Below are positions 8,670-16,715 of a stretch of 64,000 nt of DNA, one piece after another. This DNA is from an uncultured Bacteroides sp. GTDB lineage: Bacteria; Bacteroidota; Bacteroidia; Bacteroidales; Bacteroidaceae. Under the pieces are notes generated by a model. It had not been told where the DNA came from and did not search any database. It was given only the letters and a program-made list of their open reading frames with translations. Position numbers and translations under genes: made by a program. The stretch spans positions 372,001 through 436,000 of the forward strand of contig NZ_OY782853.1 of the NCBI RefSeq assembly GCF_963678425.1, given 5' to 3'. Numbering within the stretch: position 1 is the first letter of the stretch; the number at the start of each line of letters is the position of its first letter.

Positions 8670-8762
8670 TCAAAGAGACTCAAAACATGATGTCATTGCT
8701 ATGAAACTTATTATGGCTATTATATAATATTTTTTCCCATAATTATTTATTCTTATCACCAT
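8670..8762 (-). pseudogene. Truncated lipoprotein remnant in an otherwise gene-free 357-bp gap
   Basis: ATG at 8762 opens a 30-codon frame with a lipoprotein signal: KKYYIIAIISFIAMTSCFES, lipobox AMTSC, stopped four residues after the Cys by TGA at 8670. It resembles the first codons of the neighbouring lipoproteins with the mature part lost. It could instead be a genuine mini-lipoprotein. The rest of 8419-8775 shows no supported gene. Confidence 0.4.
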
Positions 8763-8775
8763 TATCGTATTGAAT

Positions 8776-9348
8776 CTAATGACCTTCATTTTTGCAACAT
8801 GGAATGGCAACCCTATAATAAGAAAATTTATTTGTTTTTATATCCAGAGTAGGAGGTCCATCGATTCCCGTATATACCTCATTATAATAATCGCCTCTAA
8901 TTAAAATAATTAGAAAATAATCTGGGGATTTTCTAATTGAATAAATATTGTTTACGCCTTCCTTCTTTTTAGATGACAACACTGCATATTCAAGGCAGTC
9001 AGATCCATGTGCATATTTTGAGAAAACACTGCTTGGCAAAGCCATCGGCAAGTCTGTTTCCATAAGAAAAACGCCTGAATGATTGAAAAAGAACTCTTCT
9101 TTCCCATTGTATGATTCAAACACTTTCCTCTCCATTATGAACTGATATCCTTTTTTTGTAAAAACCCGGATAGGCTCTTCTATTTTAATCGTATCAACAA
9201 TATATAAAGATTTATACCCTTCCTCGTTTTCGTATTTAGGCAAATCAGCAATATAAATACCCTCTCTTTTTGAAGAGCAAGAGTAACTTAAAAGAAGGAC
9301 TAAGCTGAGATATAATAAGAATTTTATTTCCATATTCTTTATTTTCAC
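8776..9348 (-). CDS. Lipoprotein of unknown function
   Basis: 190 residues (184-185 if the internal ATG at 9333 is used). Signal peptide IKFLLYLSLVLLLSYSCSSK with lipobox SYSC. The mature part contains FYIADLP-like and YHRVAIPCCKN-like strands but matches no family I recognise. A 90-bp Rhs-core scar lies just upstream (9361-9452), so the gene is in immunity position behind a collapsed Rhs sequence. Confidence 0.6.
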   Translation of the reverse strand: MKIKNMEIKFLLYLSLVLLLSYSCSSKREGIYIADLPKYENEEGYKSLYIVDTIKIEEPIRVFTKKGYQFIMERKVFESYNGKEEFFFNHSGVFLMETDLPMALPSSVFSKYAHGSDCLEYAVLSSKKKEGVNNIYSIRKSPDYFLIILIRGDYYNEVYTGIDGPPTLDIKTNKFSYYRVAIPCCKNEGH

Positions 9349-9360
9349 CTGTTGCCGGAA

Positions 9361-9452
9361 TTAAATTAGTACATATTTAACTCTTCCAATAGGTTTGTTA
9401 TTTGTTTTCACTTTTCTCTTCACACCAACAGCATCATAGAGAATCATCCAGT
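9361..9452 (-). pseudogene. Rhs-core scar (LYDAAGVKRKVK region)
   Basis: Minus-strand translation reads LYDAVGVKRKVKTNNKP and then diverges to a stop. The intact core at 19000-19050 encodes LYDAAGVKRKVKQVTTTEN. The scar joins gene B1 at the same bases (AGTTGCAAAT) where the second copy of B joins a long Rhs core (near 13250). Confidence 0.6.
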
Positions 9453-9469
9453 AGTTGCAAATTATCATC

Positions 9470-9898
9470 TTAATACATTGGCGGATGATTATAACCAGAA
9501 TATTTACGAATCATTTTAACTAATGTGTCATTATCTATCATTGCAATGCTGTCCAAAGTATTATAATAATCACCTAAAAGAAGAACAGAAGAATGCCCAT
9601 CAGGAAAATGTATTATACATTGCATATAAGGCTCACACTCATCAGGGATTGTTACTTTTTTCATTGGTTTGAGGTTATTTACTAGGCATATTATGGAATC
9701 ACAAACTTTTTCATTAGTAATCGAGCTTTTTACTAAGAGTTCTGGATGTTTACCATTTATAACGTCTTCCCATTTAGGACCAGACACTGTCTCAATAGCA
9801 TAATTTTGATATTTTATATCTATTCTTTTCTCGCCCTTACTCTTACAGCCCAGAAAATTTAATGCCAGAAAACAAACAATAATCTCAATAAATTTCAT
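9470..9898 (-). CDS. Lipoprotein of unknown function (copy B1), candidate immunity protein
   Basis: 142 residues. Signal peptide MKFIEIIVCFLALNFLGCKS with lipobox FLGC. The mature part (KRIDIKYQNYAIET...GPKWEDVIN...FPDGHSSVLLLGDYYNTLD) is unrecognised; the C-terminal 95 residues are almost identical to copy B2 at 13272-13700 while the signal peptides differ, which indicates recombination inside the gene or after duplication. Immunity role inferred from position. Confidence 0.65.
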   Translation of the reverse strand: MKFIEIIVCFLALNFLGCKSKGEKRIDIKYQNYAIETVSGPKWEDVINGKHPELLVKSSITNEKVCDSIICLVNNLKPMKKVTIPDECEPYMQCIIHFPDGHSSVLLLGDYYNTLDSIAMIDNDTLVKMIRKYSGYNHPPMY

Positions 9899-10007
9899 AA
9901 TACTATCTTTATAAATGGAATAGCTAACTTGAATTAATACATTTCGTTACTTTCTAATGGAAATTTACAATATAAATATATCAATATTTTTACATTTAAA
10001 CATTCAT

Positions 10008-10152
10008 TTAGAAATACTTAACAGTTCTATTATCCAGTTGACATCGAAGTCTTCGGAATATATTGATCGAATCTGAAATAATTTGCTCTTGATTCTTAGT
10101 ACAACTAAAAGCTAGTAAAAACAATCAATACAACTAAACAACGTCTATTCAT
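10008..10152 (-). pseudogene. Frameshifted lipoprotein remnant
   Basis: ATG at 10152 opens MNRRCLVVLIVFTSF, a signal peptide that stops at TAG. Shifting the frame by one base at that point gives SCTKNQEQIISDSINIFR and on to a stop at 10008. The lipobox (FTSFSC-like) is thus split by a frameshift. It fills most of the 290-bp gap between A2 and B1. Confidence 0.45.
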
Positions 10153-10189
10153 CTTTATCAACATATAAAACATTCCTAATTCTTTCAAG

Positions 10190-10846
10190 TTACCAAATTA
10201 ACCCCCAATAAATAATTATGCTCTTTTTCTCATTTATACATATCCCTTTTGAATATCCATTTTTCCAATCTACAGGCATATAATTTAACGGATACAGCCC
10301 CTTCCAATAATGACCCGGTTTTGAATCTAATATATAAATTAAAAAATCTCTTGACAGCCCACATTTTGTATTGTTTGAATATATATCTTCTGTTTTAATA
10401 ACATCTCCTGGTGCCGAGTTATCAAATGTTTCAAAAAAAGGTAAAGGGTAATAATATTTTTTATTTATATAAATATTGTCATAAGAAGTTTTATCATCAG
10501 ACATACTTCTTATTGCCTCTAATTTTACTATGGTAAGACAACTATCGGACGGTTCATATTTTGCTAAATATTTTTTTCCAATTTGTTTCTTCAATTTGGA
10601 AACTTTATCTTTTCCATACTCAAAAAGCATATAGTAAATGCATCGACTAGTAGTGTCGGTTGTTATTACACTAGTAATTGGCAAATGATCTATTTCTTTT
10701 GGGAAATGTGCAACTAAAAATGGAGGCAGTTCTCTTAATTCATTTCGATAATCTCTATTGGCATAACGAAGACCTGGACTATTATTCTTTTTCTCATTAC
10801 ATCCCCAAATAATTAAGAAGATAAATATTAAATAACAATTTTTCAT
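10190..10846 (-). CDS. Lipoprotein of unknown function (copy A2)
   Basis: 218 residues, lipobox IWGC at Cys16, nearly the same protein as 6112-6768 (about 93% identical, with the last 100 residues almost unchanged). No known domain. Upstream, within 40 bp, begins an Rhs fragment (10882-11105) with a nonsense codon, again placing this lipoprotein behind a damaged Rhs gene. Intact reading frame, so it may still be made if transcribed. Confidence 0.7.
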   Translation of the reverse strand: MKNCYLIFIFLIIWGCNEKKNNSPGLRYANRDYRNELRELPPFLVAHFPKEIDHLPITSVITTDTTSRCIYYMLFEYGKDKVSKLKKQIGKKYLAKYEPSDSCLTIVKLEAIRSMSDDKTSYDNIYINKKYYYPLPFFETFDNSAPGDVIKTEDIYSNNTKCGLSRDFLIYILDSKPGHYWKGLYPLNYMPVDWKNGYSKGICINEKKSIIIYWGLIW

Positions 10847-10881
10847 CTATGTAATAATTTTAATAATTGAATACTAATTAA

Positions 10882-11105
10882 TTTCATATAAATTGGATCT
10901 GCCCCGGAAAATTTCTTATAGACACATCGGTTTCTGGAATCATATTGGTAGATGTACGCAAACTTTGTCAAGGCATCTTCTGCTCCGCTATACGTCTTAT
11001 CTGTTAATCCGTCAGCAGCCGAAGGAGGAAGTACAAATCATTTATCTCCCAAATCATTGTATACATAATAGGTAGCAGCAAATCCTAATCCATTTTTAAC
11101 TGGAA
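10882..11105 (-). pseudogene. Internal fragment of an Rhs gene
   Basis: Minus-strand translation gives ATYYVYNDLGDK, stop, FVLPPSAADGLTDKTYS, then FAYIYQYDSRNRCVYKK, closely following the 17843-21496 protein (TYYVYDDFGNRCFVLPPSAAAGL and QYDSRNRCIYKKLPG). The Cys codon before FVLPP is TGA here. No tip and no start: a decayed piece of the mid-part of an Rhs protein. Confidence 0.75.
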
Positions 11106-11118
11106 TATAAAATGGCTA

Positions 11119-11152
11119 GTTTTGTACTCATTCACATTAAAATACAGAAAAA
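11119..11152. repeat. Short repeat, copy 2 (see 6010-6043)
   Basis: Same orientation as copy 1, sharing GTACTCATTCACATTA and neighbouring bases. It lies beside the Rhs fragment 10882-11105, about 5.1 kb from copy 1. Confidence 0.6.
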
Positions 11153-11213
11153 TAGATAAAGTGTAATTCTCCTATAAAATTAGCTTTATAAACGATCAAA
11201 GGCAACAAAGCTT

Positions 11214-11540
11214 TCACTCTCTTACTATTGAAGTTAAAGTTATTATTGATATGATGAAATTAAGTATTCCAATCATTGCAAAAATAGTTATTAAGTAATA
11301 ATCCTGTTGAAAAAAAAGTAATAATATTATAGCCATGATAGAAAATACAATTGAATATATAATCAAAATAATTGAGTAAGTTATTTGGAATAGCTTACTC
11401 TTTATGAATACCTTCAAAATACATATTATAAATAAGATAAGGCTCAATGCTATTGTAAAGAATCCAAATCCAGATGAAAAAAACATTATCAATGATTGTA
11501 ATACCCAATATGGGATAGTGTATTTTACAAAGCCATCCAT
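11214..11540 (-). CDS. Small polytopic membrane protein, candidate immunity for the 11554 tip
   Basis: About 108 residues from ATG 11540 (MDGFVKYTIPYWVLQSLIM); an upstream ATG at 11582 would overlap the Rhs stop. Three to four hydrophobic segments (IMFFSSGFGFFTIALSLILF; ITYSIILIIYSIVFSIMAII; ITIFAMIGILNFIISIITL). It begins 13 bp after the stop of the Rhs tip, the same spacing seen at 22996-23394 behind another Rhs gene. No family recognised. Immunity to the adjacent Cys/His tip is inferred. Confidence 0.6.
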   Translation of the reverse strand: MDGFVKYTIPYWVLQSLIMFFSSGFGFFTIALSLILFIICILKVFIKSKLFQITYSIILIIYSIVFSIMAIILLLFFQQDYYLITIFAMIGILNFIISIITLTSIVRE

Positions 11541-11553
11541 TTTACATCTAATA

Positions 11554-13255
11554 TTATTTCGTTTTCCTGATATATTTACCATTGGGATTATTTTTAATTA
11601 TAGCTTTAAATGCATTACTTGGTAGATAAGGGTTTCTTTTAGTTTTTACTTCATATATTTCACCATGTTGCCTATCAGTTACCATTCTGATCTCCGCTTC
11701 ACGTGTTTCTATGTTTGCTTGATTTAAACTTCGTTGAACAGTAGTTGCACAATGATTGGGCGCTAACGGATTTAAACTATATTCTTCATTTTTACTTATA
11801 TCAATAAATTTTTCTTTAATTACTTTATCTTGTTTTTTACTTGTAGGTATAATAAAACCTTCTGAGTAACCATATGAATTTTTTGTATTATCCGTTTCGT
11901 CACCTTTTTGATTGTAGTAACTATTCATAAATTCTTGAGGACTATTAAACTCACCTACAGCTAGATCATCAGATTCTCTACCACCAGTAAACTTACCAGA
12001 AAAATATTCATTATCTCCATTTACAGAATAATATTGCCACTTTCCATTTTTATTCTGAATAAGAATAGCCATATGTTGATTTTTCCCTGTCCCAAGATTT
12101 AAAACAGTAACACTATCTCCATTCAAATCAATTCTATTCATCGGATTCCCTGCACAATAAGCATACGGCGAAATAGAATAATACTTCTCTGCCAAAGGAT
12201 CTATTGTAGTAAACCGCATCCCATCCTGCATTCTAGCACCATAATCATATAAATCCAACCCATGCATCCGGTCCAATTCCTTGTCATTATACTTATACCT
12301 ATTATCAGAATTATCAATTTCTTCACCAAATGTCATTCCGAACGGATAGTAATGATTGGTTTGCTCAACTGTTCCACTTTGATTGAATACTACACGGTTA
12401 TTTCTCTGATGATCCTGAATATAGTAATGGTAAGTGGGCGTTGTACCGTTCATCGTTATATAACCTTCATCAACCAGTATCTTGTTAAGGATTCCGTTTT
12501 CATAGATCACATTGCCGCAATAGTCTGTCTGAGTTGTTACTGCTACTTTATCAGCAGGAACAGGAAGCATACTTCCCATTGGTACCAACAGATTCTCAGT
12601 AGTAGTTACTTGTTTTACTCTCCGTTTCACTCCTGCAGCATCATAAAGATACTCTGAAGTATGCCCCTCGGTAAATTGCAACGCGCTTGGCAAATTTAAT
12701 ATATTGTATTGAATTTTTGCTATTTTCTTGTGAGAATCTCTTGTTAAATTACCATTGGCATCATAAGTATATTCGGTCGTCTTCAAAGTATCTTTCACAA
12801 AATTAAATGCTCCTGAGTATAACGGTTCACCCGTTGATGCATCTGTTACGCTACTTAACTGGTTCCCATTGTAACTCAACGCCAAATCATCTATAATTCC
12901 AAAGATTGATGGTTTAGCAGACAAACCATATCTTCTCAGGTTCTTCATATTACCCATATTATCATACACATAGGTAGTTGAATAATTTTTGCCGGTATTA
13001 GCATCATTATTCTGATAATCGGCTGCGGTAATACGACTCAGGTCATCGTAATGAAAATTGTATCCTCTTTGAGTATCGTTCTGTACTTTCCAGTTCATCG
13101 CACTGATATTGCCATTATAGCATGGAATGCTACCATTGGATGATTCATTGTAATACAAGGCTTCACTAAAGCGGTTATTGGCAGTACTGATACTTTTCAG
13201 CCAGCTCCGTATGTTATATGCATAATTGGTGGTTTTTACTGCTCCGTGTTGTTTA
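11554..13255 (-). pseudogene. Detached Rhs C-terminal cassette with a Cys/His tip domain
   Basis: An open frame of about 570 codons covers the last third of an Rhs core and its tip, but it starts inside the core with no ATG (the frame is bounded by a TGA near 13262, immediately beside the lipoprotein B2 junction). The core ends at the conserved PLAEKYYSISPYAYCAGNP region. The tip (last ~189 residues) is unlike the others: it has HMAILIQNKNGKWQYYSV and, about 108 residues later, NHCATTVQRSL. A His preceding a Cys in these contexts recalls permuted papain-like (NlpC/P60-related) domains; this is inference. The region near 12260-13035 is nearly identical to 24188-24965. As it stands it looks like a silent cassette. 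Confidence 0.75.
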
Positions 13256-13271
13256 GTTGCAAATCATCGTC

Positions 13272-13700
13272 TTAATACATTGGCGGATGATTATAACCTG
13301 AATATTTACGAATCATTTTAACTAATGTGTCATTATCTATCATTGCAACGCTGTCCAAAGTATTATAATAATCACCTAAAAGAAGAACAGAAGAATGTCC
13401 ATCAGGAAAATGTATTATACATTGCATATAAGGCTCACACTCATCAGGGATTGTTCCTTTTTTCATTGGTTTGAGGTTATTTACTAGGCATATTATGGAA
13501 TCACAAACTTTTTCATTAGTAATCGAGCTTTTTACTAAGAGTTCTGGATGTTCATCATTTATAACTTCTTCCCATTTAGGTCCAACAATAGTTTCGATAG
13601 CGTAATTTTGATATTTTATGTCTATTCTTTTCACACTCTTATTCTGACAGCTTAAAAAGATAAATATCAAAAAACAAATAAATAATTTAATGCATTTCAT
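13272..13700 (-). CDS. Lipoprotein of unknown function (copy B2), candidate immunity protein
   Basis: 142 residues from ATG 13700 (MKCIKLFICFLIFIFLSCQN; lipobox FLSC); an ATG three codons upstream is also possible. The mature part is nearly the same as B1 (9470-9898), while the signal peptide is different. The IS4-like element lies between this gene and the metallopeptidase-like Rhs tip at 15091, so B2 may be the partner of that tip, separated by the insertion. Function unknown. Confidence 0.65.
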   Translation of the reverse strand: MKCIKLFICFLIFIFLSCQNKSVKRIDIKYQNYAIETIVGPKWEEVINDEHPELLVKSSITNEKVCDSIICLVNNLKPMKKGTIPDECEPYMQCIIHFPDGHSSVLLLGDYYNTLDSVAMIDNDTLVKMIRKYSGYNHPPMY

Positions 13701-13769
13701 AATATACAATACTCCGTTAAATAATTAATTAAACTCTTGTAAAACAATGGATTATAATTGGATTTTGTC

Positions 13770-15060
13770 ATAGATGCAATTGGTTAAGTCGCTGATTTTT
13801 AGTACTTTTATAGTATTCGACACTATAAAGAATATGACAAAATCAAGCATACTTAACCAATATATGGATATCTGTAAGGATGTTCTTTCTGAAGTGGAAA
13901 CAAAGTTAAACAAAAGTTTCAAAGAATTTATTATTGAAACATTATTATTGTATATGGTAATACCTCAACGAATAAATTATCTTCAGCTAGGAAGATACAG
14001 CCACTCCTGTGAGCAACGCTTTAGAATGAATTCAGCCAAGGAATTTGACTGGCTTTCATTCAACTTGTCTCTTTCAAGAAGGATTCTGACTGGAACAAGG
14101 AAAGCCATAGCTGTTGACCCAAGCTATATCTCCAAATCCGGTAAACAGACTCCATGGATTGGTTATTTCTGGTCTGGCTGTGCAGGTGCGGCAAGACGAG
14201 GACTAGAGATTTTAGGAATAGGCCTGATTGATGTCGACAATAAGGATTGTATATCCTTAGAGGCTGTTCAAACACCTGATTCTATAACTCTTGGAAATTA
14301 TGATGGAAACCTTATAAACTGGTATTTGGGTGTTCTTGAAGAAAAAGCGACTAAACTGCAGAAAGTCACAAGGCACATTGTTGCAGATGCCTACTTCTCC
14401 AAGAAAAACTTCACTGATGGGCTTGCCAAACTCGGATTCCATCTAATTTCCCGTTTCCGTGATGATGCTGTTCTGTTTTATCCAACCACGCAACAACCTA
14501 CAGGCAAAAGAGGACGACCAAAGCTATATGATAGCAAAATTGATTTTGCCAACTTAGATTTAAATAGGTTTGAGAAGATCAATTTATTACATATAGACAA
14601 AGGCTATCTTTATACCACAATAGCATATTCCAAATCCTTGAAACAAATGGTAAAACTTGTAGTCTGGTTTTTTGATAACGGGAAAAAACATAAACTCTAT
14701 TTCTCTACCGATATTAATCTTTCGGGTAAAGATGTAATAGAAACATATCGTACCCGTTTCCAGATTGAGTTCAATTTTAGAGATGCCAAGCAGTTTGCCG
14801 GATTAAACCAGTGCCAGGCAAGGAACCTATCCAAACTGAAGTTTAATTTTAATGCATCATTAACAGCGGTGAATGTGGCAAAGATCGTTGCTAAAGAAAA
14901 GGGTGTAAACTTTTCGATGGCTTCACTTAAAACTATGATGCACAACACATTCCTGCTTCAAAGATTTATTTGCGCGTCTGGCATTAGACCAAACAAGAGA
15001 TTAAATGACAAACTATTCAAAGAACTCATTGAGTTTGCTGCTATTGCAGCATAGCTCGAG
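13770..15060 (+). mobile_element. IS4-type insertion sequence
   Basis: Defined by the transposase at 13834-15054. The ends are not sharply visible: TGCAAT occurs near the left edge (13773-13778) and, inverted, near the right edge (ATTGCA at 15044-15049), with weak matching around it. No target duplication could be fixed. Coordinates are therefore approximate. It sits between lipoprotein B2 and an Rhs tip. Confidence 0.6.
13834..15054 (+). CDS. IS4-family DDE transposase
   Basis: About 406 residues from ATG 13834 (MTKSSILNQYMDICKDVL). An upstream in-frame ATG at 13774 lies in the IS end and is less likely. AIAVDPSYISKSGK holds the first catalytic Asp, HIVADAYFSK the second, and YRTRFQIEFNFRDAK fits the IS4 signature Y-x2-R-x3-E-x6-K exactly, giving the catalytic Glu. 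The frame is intact, so the element may be active. A basic linker (TGKRGRPKLYD) lies in the middle as in related Bacteroidales transposases. Confidence 0.85.
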   Translation: MTKSSILNQYMDICKDVLSEVETKLNKSFKEFIIETLLLYMVIPQRINYLQLGRYSHSCEQRFRMNSAKEFDWLSFNLSLSRRILTGTRKAIAVDPSYISKSGKQTPWIGYFWSGCAGAARRGLEILGIGLIDVDNKDCISLEAVQTPDSITLGNYDGNLINWYLGVLEEKATKLQKVTRHIVADAYFSKKNFTDGLAKLGFHLISRFRDDAVLFYPTTQQPTGKRGRPKLYDSKIDFANLDLNRFEKINLLHIDKGYLYTTIAYSKSLKQMVKLVVWFFDNGKKHKLYFSTDINLSGKDVIETYRTRFQIEFNFRDAKQFAGLNQCQARNLSKLKFNFNASLTAVNVAKIVAKEKGVNFSMASLKTMMHNTFLLQRFICASGIRPNKRLNDKLFKELIEFAAIAA

Positions 15061-15090
15061 ACTATTTTATTAACGAACTATTGAATATAA

Positions 15091-16225
15091 TTATTTGTAA
15101 TTAACAACAATATTTGGATTTTGCGATACAAAGAAGTATATAATACTATTTATATTATTCCCGACGTAGTTAGGCGTTGTTGAAGTCGAATTTCCAACAG
15201 GATAAAGATCTCCAGCAGTATGATCTATTCTTTGTTGATTTGGTTTTATTTCTTTATTTTTTATAGCTATTTTTCTTTCTGGACCTTGCATTACACGTTG
15301 TTCTTCGGCATTTTGATAATTCAGTACATAACAACCAAGTCTCTTTAAATAGCCTGCTAAGTCTTTATTTGCAGCAATAGCATGAGCCATTTCATGTTCT
15401 AATATTGTAGCAGGAGAGATGGATAATTTTCCTCCTCCAAATCGTAAAGCTGTATTTGTATCCCAATGAACTATATTCTCACTCCAACTATAATAATCTT
15501 CCTTATTAGACCCCGACCATGAAGGTGCAACATTTATTGTCAAATTGCTATTTGTAGCAGCTTCTTTTAGATTATCGCCTCCTCCATTACTCACGTCATA
15601 ATTATAAGATTTAATAACGGCTTGTACATAACTGTTATTAGGAGCTTGGGTACCATTATTTCCATCAAATCTAAAACTTGTAGGAATTCCATTTTTACCT
15701 GGATACCAAATGTCTATATATTTGCCTTCTTTATCCACAAATTTCATTGGATTATCAGCGCAATACGCATATGGTGAAATAGAATAATATTTCTCAGCCA
15801 AAGGATCTATTGTAGTAAAATTCATACCAGTCTGCATCCTAGCTCCGTAATCATACCAATCCAAACCATGCATTCGGTCAAGTTCCTTGTCATTATACTT
15901 ATACCTGTTATCAGAATTATCAATTCCTTCACCGAAAGTCACCCCAAAGGGATAGTAATGATTGGTTTGCTCAACTGTTCTACTTTGATTGAATATCATA
16001 CGATTATTTCCCTGATGATCCTAAATATAGTAATGGTAAGTGGGCGTTGTACCACTCATTGTTATATAGCCACCATCAACAAGTATTCTGCTGAGAGTTT
16101 CGTTTTCATAGATCACATTATCTCAATAATCGCCAAGTATTTTCCAAATATATTGAGAGAAACAGAAAGAGTAGTTCCAAGAGAAACCAACGAATTTTCT
16201 ATTCTAGTTGTATAAATCGACGCAA
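15091..16225 (-). pseudogene. Decayed Rhs C-terminal cassette with a zinc-metallopeptidase-like tip
   Basis: Core sequence can be followed from about 16225 to the conserved YYSISPYAYCADNP, then a unique tip of about 215 residues. Two nonsense codons interrupt the core: the Gln of the intact YIQDHQ is TAG at about 16021, and the Cys of the intact DYCGN is TGA near 16125. From ATG 15999 the frame is open (302 residues). The tip contains LEHEMAHAIAANKD, a zincin HExxH site (residues 202-206), followed about 30 residues on by NAEEQRVMQGPERKIA, which could supply the third zinc ligand as in M91/NleD-like effectors. Catalytic type is inference. The tip lacks its own start or export signal. Confidence 0.75.
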
Positions 16226-16715
16226 AATTTTAGTTAACTATTGTGTAAAATATTAGTTTCTTTTCCAAGCACCAAGCTTATTTAATATCTGGCTCTCGAA
16301 TGCTCTCTTTATTTGAACATTTTCACTTTTTGATAGATCTTTTGTATTTATTCTCTTCCAATTTCCCATATTTTTTGATTTAGTCATACCAACTAATTGT
16401 ATTAATGTTGGACTTGTTGGTATTTCTTTACTCATATTAACAACACAGTTTACAGTTGTTTGCAAACTAGGTATATAGAAAAAACAACCATAGAATACAC
16501 TTGAGGTATCTTGAGGGTTCATTCCATCTGGCAGTTCTCCTTTTTCTCCATTTTCAAATGTTGTCATTACTTTATAAACATGATTCCTGTCTTTGAACTC
16601 TTTAATTTTAGTTATCAATTTCTCTCGAGAAATATCAAATATATAGTTCTCTGAATGAGGATAAGATCCAGATATAATTAAATCACAAGAAGAAATAAAA
16701 AACAAAAGAAATAAT

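Noticed and set aside
10893..11075. 60-codon plus-strand frame
   Set aside because: It is the opposite strand of a decayed Rhs fragment that reads clearly on the minus strand.
12262..12657. Plus-strand open frames inside the Rhs cores (also 24190-24585, 15868-16215, 18740-18931)
   Set aside because: They are similar to each other only because they lie opposite the same conserved Rhs core; no start signals and no independent support.
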